Source of the DNA: Eunapius fragilis
Taxonomy: Eukaryota > Porifera > Demospongiae > Spongillida > Spongillidae
DNA length: 64,000 bases
Reading direction: 5' to 3'
NCBI GenBank assembly: GCA_963681505.1
Contig: OY811983.1
Location: forward strand, 6,569,001-6,633,000
The notes beneath the pieces were generated by a model. The model was not told the DNA's origin. It saw only the letters and a list, made by a program, of their open reading frames with translations, and made no database searches. The position numbers and the translations under genes are program-made. Shown here in pieces: positions 47,303-59,036 of the stretch. Numbering within the stretch: position 1 is the stretch's first letter; each line of letters begins with the position of its first letter.

Positions 47303-49192
47303 ATGGCATCATTTGGCCTGAACAGTAAGTGTGGAGATTATTTATTTTTGTGTTAATTTGGCGTGTTTCAGAATGCTGGAAAGCAGTGTCACCTTCGATC
47401 TCCGTCGTATGTACCGCTGCTTTAGCTAGCCCAGCACAACACTGTTTAATTTCCTTCTGCAGCGACACTTGAGCACCCAGCTCAAACGAGGGACTGGTGG
47501 GCGGTCGTCATTTAGTGGCATTGTCGCTACCGTTTTTGGCGCAACTGGCTTCTACGGACGATACGTTGTGAACAGGCTAGGTAGCGAAGCCATTTAAGCG
47601 CCAACTTGTAAAGACAAGTCTCTAATATAAATATAGGTCGTATCGGTTCTCAGATAGTGGTACCGTATCGAGGAGACGAACACGATTACAGGCACCTGCG
47701 ACCAATGGGAGACCTCGGACAGGTGTTGTTTCTTGTAAGGGCCCATACAACTTGTGAGAATTGCTCAGTTAGTTGCAACCTTTGCAGCAATACAACCTGA
47801 GAGATGTAGCTTCCATTGAAAAGGCCTTGAAGTACTCAAATGTAGTTATCAATCTCGTGGGACGGGATTATGAAACTCGGTAAGGAAGAGTCTTTGTGCC
47901 ACACCCCAATCTTTACCTGTCACATCCTCAACTGTTCTCTGTTATATTTTTCCTGGTCCACACTCCACACCTTAAGGAACTTTAAGTTTGAAGACACACA
48001 TGTAACAGGGGCAAGAAACATAGCAGCAGCTGCACAAAGGGCAGGGGTATCAAGGCTCATCCATTTCTCAGCACTCAATGCTTCCAAAGACTCTCCATCG
48101 AAGTTCTTGCAGACCAAGGTAAGGCATGCACGCACACACACACACTACACACACATGCACTCACACCACGCACATGCACTCATACCACACGTGCACTCAC
48201 ACCACACACATGCACACACCACACACACATACCCTCTGTTGTATGCATCGTCCTCACACCACTTGGCCCTCCCACCCCATGCGAAGGCACTGGGTGAAGA
48301 GGCCGTGAGAGAGGCATTCCCAGGGGCCACCATTGTGCGACCAGCTGACACATTTGGGCATGAAGACAGGTTTTTCAACTTCTATGGGAAGCTGAGAGCA
48401 TTGCCCTTAGGCCTGATCCCTCTGATGGACTACGGCCTCAAGACTCAAAAGATGCCCATCTATGTGAGCTGAGGCTTGTGTTTGTTTGCCATCCCATAGT
48501 TTGTGTGCTCTATCAATGAAACCTATGTGTGTATGTATGTGTGTGTGTTCTATTTCTGCAGGTTGGTGACATAGCCGGTGCTGTTAACAATATTATCTCT
48601 GATCCTTCTACTGCAGGCAGTGTTTTTGAGCTCACCGGGTAAGCCTGTCATTAGCCTCTCATATTGACCATACTCCTGACTGACTCCTGTCCTAATGGCA
48701 ACCGTACCCCCCCCCCCCCACCCCGGCTACCTTGTGCAGTCCCAGTGAATACACCTTGTACGATCTGGTGGAATACCTGTATCGTGTGATGTACCGACCG
48801 TTCCGTCCAGTGGCTGCACCCAAGTCGTTACTGAGGTGGGTCCCATTCTATTCCAGTCCTGTCTCCGATCCATTCCACTTACCACCAAAGGTTTATAGCA
48901 TACTGTCTTGAACAGTCTCCTTTTCCCCCACACTTGACAAGGGACATCCTTACAAGGGTAATCTCCCACCTCACCCCCACCTTACATCACACCTCCATTT
49001 AATTATCCTTCCCTACATATGCAGATGTACCTCTCAAACGTGCCAACTCCTGATCTGCCGGGCCTGGAGGACCTGGGTGTCCCACCCACGCCAGTTGAAG
49101 AGAAGTGTATAGCTGTTATGAGGCGTTACCGAGGGTTCTTGGACTACAATAAGCCAGTCGACGACATTCAGCCCATTGTCAGGAAAGCTTAG
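47303..49192 (+). CDS. NDUFA9: NADH dehydrogenase 1 alpha subcomplex subunit 9
   Basis: 363-aa accessory subunit of mitochondrial complex I with an SDR-type fold. Eleven exons: 47303-47324, 47372-47406, 47463-47580, 47637-47734, 47788-47879, 47977-48118, 48287-48463, 48562-48638, 48740-48835, 48891-48957, 49025-49192; the phases close. The basic N-terminus should be a mitochondrial targeting peptide. The nucleotide-binding loop [16 protein letters not shown] is intact. [54 protein letters not shown] and [10 protein letters not shown] match NDUFA9. The stop lies 27 bp from the stop of the convergent CARD-like gene. Confidence 0.94.
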
Positions 49193-49219
49193 TACAGACA
49201 CAAACACACAAAACACATT

Positions 49220-50434
49220 CTATAAGTTGGAAATTATGTTGAATAGAATAAGAGAACTGTTCTTCATAGCTATGTCGGTGTCATCCAACACCTTGATAAC
49301 GCCATCACACTTAACCGCTACATGCTTTTCCCAATCCCATTGGTGAGCAAGTGGTGACCTGTTCACAATGACATCACCTTTGCTAGCCTGGGCCTTTACA
49401 GCATGGTCTAATGCATCATCGATTGGAGAGGTTACTGTAATTATGACTGTCCCAACAGGTGGCTCATCACTGCTGCTGCTGCTGCCAGATGAATCCATGC
49501 TACTGCTCCTGTTAGCAGCTGAATCACATGGCTTGTCAAGTGCTTTGCCACTTTTAACAGCTGAATCACGTTCCTTGTCAAGTGCTTTGCCACTTTTAAC
49601 AGCTGAATCATGTTCCTTGTCAAGTGCTTTGCCACTTTTAACAGCTGAATCACGTTCCTTGTCAAGTGCTTTGCCACTTTTAACAGCTGAATCACGTTCC
49701 TTGTTACCTTTAACAGCCGAATCACGTGCCTTGTCACCTTTAACACCTTTAGCAGCTGAATCACGTGCCTTGTCAGTGTCACCTTTAGCAGCTGAATCAC
49801 GTGCCTTGTCAGTGTCACTTTTAACAGCCGAATCACGCGCTTTGCTACCGGTGCAGGTACCACTTGTAACAACCAATTTTTTAATTGGCTTGTCACTGGT
49901 ACTTGTAAGAGCCAAACCACGTGACTCGATTGCTGTCATTAATGCCTTGGATGACGCTTCTGATAGGGTTGTTTCGCAGGGAAATACGAGGCATAGCAGA
50001 ACTGTTTCATCATTCTTTTCGGAACTCAGAAGGGCCTGACGGAACAGGTAGCCCGCTCCTACCTCGACGTGGTTGAACGTGACATAGCTAGGAAGTGAGT
50101 GTATCACGTGAGCAGCTAGGGAAGGCGTGGCTACCAACCACAGCACACTCGTATTAACAGGTCTCAGTGTTTCCGCCAAATTTGGATGTAATAGTCTAAG
50201 ACTCCTTGTTAGGGCAGGAAGTGCCGTTTCAGGGTCTCGTTCTTCTAAGAGATCCAGCATTTTGCTGTTCTTGCTCCGGTCATTCGGTTGTTGCATAACT
50301 TGCTGATAATCGTGGTAATCTAACACGTTCCATCTTATTAGTTCTCGTAACATTCGTGGCGGATTCATGTCAGAAGCTAACTGGTCAGCCTTTGAGACTA
50401 CCTCCTCTTTTGTGAAGACCCATTTCTCCTCCAT
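49220..50434 (-). CDS. Orphan protein with CARD-like domain and Lys/Ser repeats
   Basis: Intronless frame of 404 aa starting MEEKWVFTKEEVVSKADQ (an in-frame extension upstream to 50617 is duplicated TTI1 sequence and unlikely coding). Residues ~20-95 look like a death-fold/CARD: MLRELIRWNVLDYHDYQQVM, then SKNSKMLDLLEERDPETALP, the helix-2/helix-4 pattern of caspase-recruitment domains. A middle part (residues ~100-195; LWLVATPSLAAHVIHSLP) is not recognised. Then come tandem repeats around KARDSAAKGDTD and SGKALDKERDSAVK, a Ser run, and an acidic/hydrophobic tail (PPVGTVIITVTSP). CARDs mediate homotypic interaction in apoptosis and innate immunity, so a signalling role is possible but not shown. 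Disorder, repeats and missing relatives make the rest uncertain. Confidence 0.6.
   Translation of the reverse strand: MEEKWVFTKEEVVSKADQLASDMNPPRMLRELIRWNVLDYHDYQQVMQQPNDRSKNSKMLDLLEERDPETALPALTRSLRLLHPNLAETLRPVNTSVLWLVATPSLAAHVIHSLPSYVTFNHVEVGAGYLFRQALLSSEKNDETVLLCLVFPCETTLSEASSKALMTAIESRGLALTSTSDKPIKKLVVTSGTCTGSKARDSAVKSDTDKARDSAAKGDTDKARDSAAKGVKGDKARDSAVKGNKERDSAVKSGKALDKERDSAVKSGKALDKEHDSAVKSGKALDKERDSAVKSGKALDKPCDSAANRSSSMDSSGSSSSSDEPPVGTVIITVTSPIDDALDHAVKAQASKGDVIVNRSPLAHQWDWEKHVAVKCDGVIKVLDDTDIAMKNSSLILFNIISNL
49545..49835 (-). repeat. Coding repeats of the CARD-like gene
   Basis: Four 42-bp units (SGKALDKERDSAVK) followed by 24-36-bp units (DKARDSAAKGDT). Both strands stay open across the array. 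Confidence 0.9.
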
Positions 50435-51142
50435 CTTCGTCGAATCAGCTTGTTGTGTGGTCTCGTACCCAGTCCATGGAGATTTTATCCATGCGGGGAC
50501 GAGGATAATGTTAGTCTTGTACCCAGACCCTCTAACCGCAGCTGAGTAAGAGGACAGGGTAAGTTGCTGCATCCAGTACCTGTCCAGATGTGGTGACCAT
50601 GTTTGCCAAGGTTTCAAAGCCAGCAGGTGCTCATTGGTCTTGACAGACGCAACCCCCTTTTCGTGTAATGGTGATGTAATCCATCCACAGCTGGTTTGGG
50701 TATGAGACTAGAAAAGCATGTAGGGTGTCATTATTCCAAGCACTGGCTAAATAATTGTATATTGTTGATCATGTACCATCACAAATGTGTACCCTCATTG
50801 ACAATTAAATATGCAGCTCACTAGTCATATGAAAGATACGTGGTAACATGATGGTTACATTGTAAACACACAAACATATACATACATATACATACATACA
50901 TATACATAAATATATACATACATACATACATATATACATACATACATACATACATACATAAATACATACATAATACATACATAATACATACATACATATA
51001 TACATACATACATACATACATACATACATACATACATAAATACATACATACACACATACATACATACATACATACATACATACATACACACACATCATGA
51101 ACACACATGCACAAGTACAAAGTTCTGCATCTCCTTCCTCCA
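50435..51142. other. Gap with TTI1-derived fragment and (CATA)n
   Basis: 50559-50611 repeats a piece of the TTI1 exon/intron junction found at 57257-57317. 50870-51095 is a CATA/CACA microsatellite. No gene seen. Confidence 0.7.
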
Positions 51143-51362
51143 TCACACCGCGGTTTCCTTGGGTCTAGGGGGAGGAGGCCCTGAATTAAGATCAGTAACC
51201 TGTTCCACACTGTCCATCATGTTGAATGATGGATCTGATGCACTGAATGTTCTCCTGATCTCCTCAGGGTCCTTTCCCTTGATGACTTCAGCTATGCTTC
51301 TGCAGATTATATCCAGGAGTCCTTTTATATCAAGGTAATTAGCTGCCTGCATTGCGAATGAA

Positions 51363-51429
<67 letters not shown>

Positions 51430-52074
51430 GGTGGGTGTGCAACGCGCAAGCGCAATACACGTTGAGACGTGTGGAATAATGGCATATACGTATATGAGGT
51501 CCTACCAGTAACAGGCTGTAAATATCCTGTCTGTTTCTGACCAGAAATTCGCTGTCCCACAGGCTGAGTTGATGGCCTGTGGCGTTAGTAACTTTCCTCG
51601 GGGTTCGCTGGGGAACGCGCGGCTGTGTGTGCACGCGCGGCTGCACCACAGAAGTGGTCTCCGCCACGGGCAATGTGGGAGACGGTGAACTGCCGGCGGC
51701 TGTGGCGGAATTTTCTTCTTCAGCCTCTTCGACAAGGTGTTCAGCCCAAGCCAAGACCTGAAACGGCAGTTCTGTCTAATGCACGCGCGTAGTAGTTTCA
51801 AATGTACACAAGTACCTTCTTAAGAATCCGCGTGTCTACGTTGGGCAAGGGGATAATGTCGTCCTCTTCGTAGCCAAGATCTAGTATGAAGTGGGCGGCA
51901 CCATTTAGAACAATTGCAACTTGCTAAGCTGCTCCTTTTGAGTTAGCGATCGAACGAACCTTCCAGCATGGTAGCTATGGTCCTAGAAACTTTAGCAACT
52001 TCAGCCTTAACAGCGAATACGTCCCCATCTTTGCTTTGCAGCTTGACAGTGTCGCGCGTACTAGTACTCGCCAT
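51143..52074 (-). CDS. SKP1: SKP1-like protein, divergent paralogue
   Basis: BTB/POZ-fold adaptor related to SKP1 of SCF ubiquitin ligases. Exon 1 (52074-51960) encodes [20 protein letters not shown] and TIATMLED; exon 2 (~51887-51815) [20 protein letters not shown]. The next exon (~51757-51510) has [13 protein letters not shown], a ~45-residue Pro/Thr/Val-rich insert, then LSLWDSEFL. The last exon (~51357-51143) has [20 protein letters not shown] and [13 protein letters not shown], almost identical to SKP1. The canonical tail (EEEEAQVRKENQWCEEK in animals), which contacts F-box proteins, is missing; the protein ends in [14 protein letters not shown]. It should still bind a cullin, but F-box binding is doubtful. 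A (GT)n array sits at 51364-51420 in the last intron. Confidence 0.85.
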
Positions 52075-52343
52075 TAGTCCAGCAGCATTCTATTTAAACA
52101 AACAACGGCTGATTTTTTTGAGACAAAAAACAACACTGTACTAGTACGCGTGGCAAAATATACACCAACTGTGAAACCCCACGGCCCACAAGGATGTAGG
52201 TGGAGTTGTAGGTTGTACAAAACCCGCGTCACAGTGTGAGCGGCAAGATGGCTTTCACATTTGACACAAAATGATGCGTGACAGAACACCTGGGAAACTG
52301 TAAACAGACATGGGTTGTGGTTACGTACGCCTACGCGGGTAAC

Positions 52344-53756
52344 CTAGCTCACATGATATGACCTGAGAGAAGGATGAGGCGGCGGGGAACATTCTGATAG
52401 CAGCTGGCTAAGAACAAGCCACACACAGTCTGGCTCCCTCTGCGCGAGGTAACCCAAGCTGTCCCTGCAAGCTTGCTGTAGCTCCTCTGGTTGGGTGTTG
52501 CTTAGATATGGCACACATGCCAAAAGGAGAACCTCTGTGTCTGTTGTCACAATATTCAGCTGGTCACACAATAGTCCCACGTTCTGCAGTAGTTTTCTTT
52601 GCAATTTGTATGCTGCTGTGTGCCTTCAGAATAAATAAATAAATAAAATAATAGGAATGTAATGTTTTAAAGCCTTGAACTGGGAGGCTGTTGGTAGATG
52701 GCTACTATAGTTTACTTTGCATACTCAGAGATGATAATAATAATATGGGACCATTGCAAGCGAAAAGTTACCTATCCTAACATGATATTTCACAATTTCC
52801 CAGGAAAGAGTGCTCATCAAAGATGACACATGCAAGTGCATAGTAAGGCCTCTGAGTGAGGAAAAGTTGTAGACTACCTAGGTCATCAGATACTTTGAAA
52901 ACATGCATTAGGTCCCTTTTCTCATCAAAGGGACCTCCTACATAAATTTGTGGATAGTACACATACCTGTTATGTTTGTTGGACTGGGCACTTGTTTTGG
53001 CCAGCGTCTCCAGCTGGCGTATCAGTGATGGCCACACACCCTGCACGACTCTCCTCCTCAAGAAATCCCCACACACCTTGGTCATCGCCAAGAGTACGTC
53101 CAAGGCCTTGGTAGCCACCAACGGATCATCGTCACCAAGGCGACAAAGGAAGGCCGGCCACACCTTGTGCACCTCTGGTAGCAGTGCCTGCTGCTCCCCC
53201 TTAAGGACCCACAGGCACTCCTGCAGGGAGGCCAGGACCTCTATCTTGAGGTGCAGGGACGGGCTTGCTAGGTGATGGGAACAACGCTGTAGGATGTCCA
53301 CGGCTGTACTGTGTGTGACAGAGAGTTTGGACTGTTGGTCAGACGGTTCTTCCTCTGTTACTGGTGAATGGACAACCATTTGAGGCAAGGCACGTCAATA
53401 CTCACTGCCTTACAAAGGTCTTCTTCATCATGAACCTCTTCCTTTCCTTCCTTCTGCATTCCCTCCGCCTCCTCAATGTCACGCTTCTTATGGTACTCAA
53501 GAAAGAACGCTTTTATCTCCTCCCCAGACAGTTTCTCCTCCTCCCCAGCAGTGGACCTCATCTGTTTAGTGGCGTCCACAGGTTCAGCTTGCTCGACTGT
53601 TAAGGACGGGGATGAGGAATCTTGTCCCCACTGGGCAAGACGAGAGGCCAATGTGTGGAGGAGTGGCCACAGAAGTTCAGGACAGTTCTGAAGGTCCAGC
53701 AGTAGGAATATCTGGTCTATGCAGTCCCTTATTAGTGGAAGGATGGTACTCTCCCT

Positions 53757-53814
<58 letters not shown>

Positions 53815-55806
53815 ATATATATGGTTGCCAAGTATCAACGGAAGCCAGAAGAGCAGTCCCTGACATGCAGCTATGATATTTGCTCACCCGTAGCTAACAA
53901 TGGCATGGAGGACTTTCAAAGCTTCAGGGTGCTGGTTAAGGTGTCGTAGGTGAATACTCACGCGACTGATGAGGTAGTCGGCATTGGTAGAGATGAAAGT
54001 GTGGATGGAACTAGAGGGGACAGAGGGATGATGGAGGGGGAGGGTGATGGTGGTATTAGACGGCAGGATGAGGGTCCAGAAATATCCCCCCCCCCCCCCC
54101 CCCCCCCTTCTCGTGAACTTACTGGTAGCCACAGCAATGACATATAATGGTAAGTGTATGAAGGGCAGAGTGTCTTATGGAGACCATACTGTCCCCCAGT
54201 TTCTCCATGGTAGGGTAAACTGACTCCTGGAGGAGGGGTTCAAAGGACTTCCCCATCACCTGTGCACACACACCCATGACGTGCAGGAGGAGGCAGGAGA
54301 GGAGAATGGCCCCGCCCCCTCCCGAGGCAGTAGGTGGAGCCTGTGACTCCTGAGCTGCAGATGATACACACTCACAGAATGCACACACACACACACACAC
54401 ACACACACGTACCTTGTTGCTGCCAGTAGGCAGGAGAAATGATCTCCATCACCACAGCCTTCACCACAGCTGGTAGGTCCTTGCCATTACCGTCTGCAGC
54501 CCCTAGCAACACGTGACCAATGACAATGGATACCTCCTTTCTGTAGAGTGCAGAAGATTTGAACACATCCAGCAGGTGATCCACAAGTACAGTGAGGTCA
54601 CCTGCGCGTGTGTGTGTGCCAAAGAGGTTCCTCACCAACGATGGAGGAACACACACTCTGGTGTACCTTGGGCTCCCAGTAATCTGCAGACATGGTATAC
54701 GCTCTTCTCTACAACCTCAGAGCGGAAGTGTTGGAAGCGCAGAGGGACGGACCAATTGTCCAACATGGAGGGTGTGGCAGCTACTGTGCTTGTTTCCAAT
54801 ATTCTGGGGTCTGCGGTGTCTAGTTGGATCGTCTATAATAGGGGAGGGAGAGGAGTGTGTGCAGGGGTGGGAGGAGTGGGAGGGGGAGGGGGAAGGAGTG
54901 GGTGCAGGGGTGTGCAGGGTGTGCAGGGGAGGGATGCATGTGTACAGGGGAGGAAGGAGTGAGAAGTGTGTGTGGGGAGGGGAAGGAGTGTGCAGGAGTG
55001 GAGGTGTGCAGGGTGGGTGAGTGTAGGGAGGGGAAAGAGTATGTGGAGTGTGAAGAGATTGTGTGCAGTAGGGATCAGTTGCAGTGGAGGTAGTGAGCCC
55101 TTTACCTCAACAAGGGCCACTGTGATATGTGACAGGTGAGTGTGGGAACAAGTTAACTGACAGACACGTGATCCTAGGAGACGTAGAAATCCTGCTAGGA
55201 GTTGAAGGTTGGCCTGCTTACGAGTATCGTCTGGGGAGGAGAGATTAATGAGGGTACAAGCTGGGGTGGAGAGATTACTGAAGGTACAAGAGATTACTGA
55301 GGGTACAGGCTGGGGACGAGAGGATAAATTACTGAGGGTATAAGCTGGGGAGGAGAGGAGAGATTACTGAGGGTACATGCTGGGGAGGAGAGATTGCCAA
55401 GGGTCCAGGCTGATTATGAGGGTCCAGGCTGATTACTGATGGTGCAGGCTGGGGAGGAGGGGCATACCATGTTGCCTCATCAGCCTGGGAAGGGCAGATG
55501 ACAGACCAAACAGACGCTCCTCCAGAATAATGGTGAGACCACGCCCCCCTAGAGGTGAAAACCAAATGATTAGCAACTGCAAACACACATCACATACATA
55601 CAGCACACCTCACAAACAGCACACCTCACACAGCACACCTTCCCTCTCAAATAGTTCAGAAACAGTGTGCTGTAAATGGAAAACATGAAATGTGACACAA
55701 GTTAAGAAACAGAACACTAATTATGTCATATACGCAGAGCACAATGTTGTATGGCTCTAACACCATGACAACCAAATCTGATTAGTAGCACACACAAACA
55801 CAAATG

Positions 55807-55850
<44 letters not shown>

Positions 55851-57621
55851 AACACACACACACACACACCATTGCTTGTTCAGCCAGCTCTGCCACTTGT
55901 TTGTACTCATCTGTTGTCAATGTTACAATGACCTCCAGCAACAATGGTGCACATTTCAGTAGGGAACTGAGGAAAATGGGAGGGAGGGGAGGAGGGAGGA
56001 AGGAGAGAGGGGAGGAAGGAGAGAGGGGAGGAGGGAGAGAGGGGAGGAGGGAGGGGGGGGAGGGAGGGAGAGGAGGGAGGGAGAGGAGGAGGGAGGGAGA
56101 GGAGGAGGGAGGGAGGGGAGGAGGGAGGGAGGGGAGGAGGGGGAGAGGGAGGGTAGGAGGGAGGGAGGGAGGGGAGGAGGAGGGAGGAGGGAGGGAGGAG
56201 GAGGGAGGGAGGAGGAGGAGAAGGAGGAGGAGGGAGGAGGGAGGGAGGGAGGAGGAGGGAGGGAGGAGGAGGGAGGGAGGGAGGGAGGAGGGAGGGAGAG
56301 GGAGGAGGGCACAAGTCACTGGAGTGAATGGGTAGAGAGGTGTGGCTAGGATCAAGACAGTGGGGAACTGAACTTGGTACCAGAGGACTGAGTACCAGAT
56401 AGAGGAACTGGGTACCAGAGAGAGAGAGAGAGAGAGGGAGAGGGGGGGGGGGGGGGGGGGAGATAGCTAACCAGTGGCAGTGGACCAAGATAGAGTAGGC
56501 CCACATGACAGCTGCCCTCCGCACACGCCATCCAGAGTGCCCAACCAGAGATGAAGCTCTGTGCACAAGCACAGCCAGTTTGTCATCAGTATCTGTCACC
56601 CACACGCCAGACCTCGCAACCCTGAGGGAACCTAAGGGGTAGGAGAAAGGACCAGGTCACAGAGTACTGCTGGGATCTGGTGCGGGTCCAGTACTGCTGG
56701 GATCTGGTGTGGGTCCAGTATGTGACTGAGTATGATGAATGGGTGGTGCCTGTGTAGGCGGTGCTTCTGTACAAGGTACCACGTCCTCACTGTTGACCGA
56801 AATGACCAAGAAGCGGGCCCACGTCATAAGAGCAACCTGTTTTCATGCACACACACACAAACATACACACACATAGCTGGGTGGGTGAGTGCAAAACAAA
56901 CGAATAGCTGTACTCACAGCAATGCCTCCCTGGAAGTAGGAATAGAGGTGGAGATGAGGTAGAAGAGGGGTGGGGAGGAGGTAGAAGAGGGGTGGGGAGG
57001 AGGTAGAAGAGGGGTGGGGAGGAGGTAGAAGAGGGGTGGGGAGGAGGTAGAAGAGGGGTGGGGAGGAGGTAGAAGAGGGGTGGGGAGGAGGTAGAAGAGG
57101 GGTGGGGAGGAGGTAGAAGAGGGGTGGGGAGGAGGTAGAAGAGGGGTGGGGAGGAGGTAGAAGAGGGGTGGGGAGGAGGTAGAAGAGGGGTGGGGAGGAG
57201 GTAGAAGAGGGGAGAGATGGGGAGGGGGTAGAGAAGACAGTTAGCAATACATTGGGGAAGTTGCTGCATCCAGTACCTGTCCAAGAGTATCAGATGTGGT
57301 GACCATGTTTGCCAAGGCTTGGGAAATTCCAGGCAAGAAAGAAGCAAACACACAACACCCCTGTAACCCTTCCATCATCCACGTGCGCACATCAGGGAGG
57401 AGCGGTTCACTAGCCACACCCACCCAATCAGTTACAGGCACAGGATTGGCTCCGGACAGTGCCACCATGGCCAGCAATGCTGATCTCCGGACTTCTCTAG
57501 GTCTGGGGCCCTGGGTGATGCCCAGTAGCACAGAGACACAGTGACCAAGTTCTGCCAACTGTGAGTACAGCTTGCTCCTAACACTGCGCACAGAGATAAT
57601 GTTGCCTTCGGGAACACACAC

Positions 57622-57652
<31 letters not shown>

Positions 57653-58561
57653 CACGTACACACACGTACGTACACACACACACGTACACACAACACACAC
57701 ACGTATGTACACACACACACACACCATACCTTGGGATGGTTTTCACACACAGCCATTTGACTAGTTCTACCACTTCAGATATGTGCTCATCAGTTAGTGC
57801 AGAGTAGCCTACGTGTGTGGAGTGGGGCGTAGGTGTGTGGTATGGGGAGGAGAGGGAGGTGTGTGGTGTGGGGAGGAGGGAGATGTGTGGAGGAGGAAGA
57901 TGTGTGGTGTGGGGAGGAGTGGTGTGTGGTGTGGGAAGTGAGGTGTGTGGTGTGGGGAGTGAGGTGTGTGGTGTGGGGAGTGAGGTGTGTGGTATGGGAG
58001 TGTGGAGTGAGGTGTGGGGAGGAGTGGAGGTGTGTGGGGAGAGGAGGAGGGAGGTGTGTGGTATGGGGAGGAGAGGAGTGAGGAGGGGAGGTGTGTGGTG
58101 TGGGAGGAGGGAGGTGTGTGGATGTGAACGGCACACCTATACTCGTCCCCAGACTATTCCATTCGGTACCTGCATCAGTACGCATGCGGTCGTCTAGCAC
58201 CATACACGCATAGGAGAGAAGCTCGTGATAGAGCTCCCAGTTCTGTACGTGGTCCGCCAGCCGGATCACGTGAGATAAGCATTGCAAGGTGCACTCAGTC
58301 AAGCCCGGCGAACACCTGCTGGTTTCGAAGCCATCTTAGGTGGGGCACGTGATCCCCGTTAAAAACTCGCCTTGGTCCCTGCCTCAGTACCAGTCTCAGC
58401 GGCAGCGTAACGTATTCCACTAGTGCGGGGTGCAAGGAGGGCAAAGAGACAAGAGCGGTGTCTAGAGCTCTTGTTGCCTCCACTGTGGGGGCTTTCATAA
58501 CCTGGACGCACAGAGGACGCAGCACGTCGAACGCCCTTTTACCAGCAGCTTCGGCTGCCAT
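52344..58561 (-). CDS. TTI1: TELO2-interacting protein 1
   Basis: HEAT-repeat subunit of the TTT complex (TELO2-TTI1-TTI2), a cochaperone for PIKK kinases such as mTOR and ATM. Many exons on the minus strand: MAAEAAGKRAFDVLRPLCVQ (58561), YCTHEL-type segments near 58260-58190, FASFLPGISQALANMV (~57340), ~56600 WRVRRAAVMW, ~54650-54430 TVLVDHLLDVFKSSALYRKE, ~54260 SFEPLLQESVYPTMEKLGDS, ~54000 NADYLISRVSIHLRHLNQHP, ~53550 KLSGEEIKAFFLEYHKKRD, ~53380-52985 VHKVWPAFLCRLGDDDPLVA and VCGDFLRRRVVQGVWPSLI, and a last exon 52625-52344 ending PPPHPSLRSYHVS. Order and motifs follow human TTI1. Introns are unusually full of low-complexity DNA. Upstream RASGEF1 ends 215 bp away on the same strand. Confidence 0.88.
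53758..53811. repeat. (GT)n microsatellite in TTI1 intron
   Basis: Pure TG run followed by TATATATATA. Confidence 0.95.
54842..55085. repeat. G-rich degenerate minisatellite, TTI1 intron
   Basis: GGAGGGGAAGGAGTGTGCAG-like units of variable length. Plus-strand open frames here are not genes. Confidence 0.85.
55225..55470. repeat. Minisatellite, ~30-bp GATTACTGAGGGTAC unit
   Basis: About seven variable copies of GAGAGATTACTGAGGGTACA and GCTGGGGAG in a TTI1 intron. Confidence 0.85.
55978..56312. repeat. Purine array (GGGAGGA)n, TTI1 intron
   Basis: About 330 bp of GGGAGGA/GGAGGAGG units. The minus strand is a perfect polypyrimidine tract with open Pro/Ser frames. Mirror-symmetric purine DNA of this length can form triplex or quadruplex structures. 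Confidence 0.95.
56950..57225. repeat. Minisatellite, 22-bp unit, TTI1 intron
   Basis: About 12 almost identical copies of GTAGAAGAGGGGTGGGGAGG plus AG. Confidence 0.95.
57810..58125. repeat. Minisatellite, GTGTGGTGTGGGGAGGAG units
   Basis: Variable 16-24-bp units in a TTI1 intron, open on both strands; noncoding. Confidence 0.85.
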
Positions 58562-58776
58562 CAGAATATTTACACACACATACAACACGTGACAAACGGG
58601 GGTGCCATTAATAATTGTTAATATTACTCTTCTTTGATGGAAGAGTCTTCGGAGGAAAGAAAAGGAGACGTACCAGTAGTATGCCTTCGAGAGCGTTCCC
58701 TTCTGATACCTAGGTGCTCCCTGGGTAAGAGTAGGATATAACATTGGCGGTGACGTCAGGTAAGATGGTCCAATGG

Positions 58777-58996
58777 CTACCTTAAATGTTGATATCGCCT
58801 CTTCTCTCCGTCGTTCGCAGGCGATTCTAATTCGTACGAAGCTAGCTGGAGCTCTGGAAGAAGCGTACAGTTAGTTCGGAACGAGGATCCGTATACTTAC
58901 CTTCATCTGTGAGCACAGGTATGGTCATTAGATAATTAAGCATCTCCTGTTCTCGCGGGAATGGCAGCTGCAACGAGAAATACGCTGATTATATGC

Positions 58997-59036
<40 letters not shown>

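Noticed and set aside
50435..50617. N-terminal extension of the CARD-like frame (MKPWQTWSPHLDRYW)
   Set aside because: This DNA is a copied TTI1 exon-intron junction, so the extension is probably not coding.
55726..56605. Pro/Ser-rich minus frames and Glu/Gly plus frame
   Set aside because: Products of the GGGAGGA purine array in a TTI1 intron; true TTI1 exons flank it.
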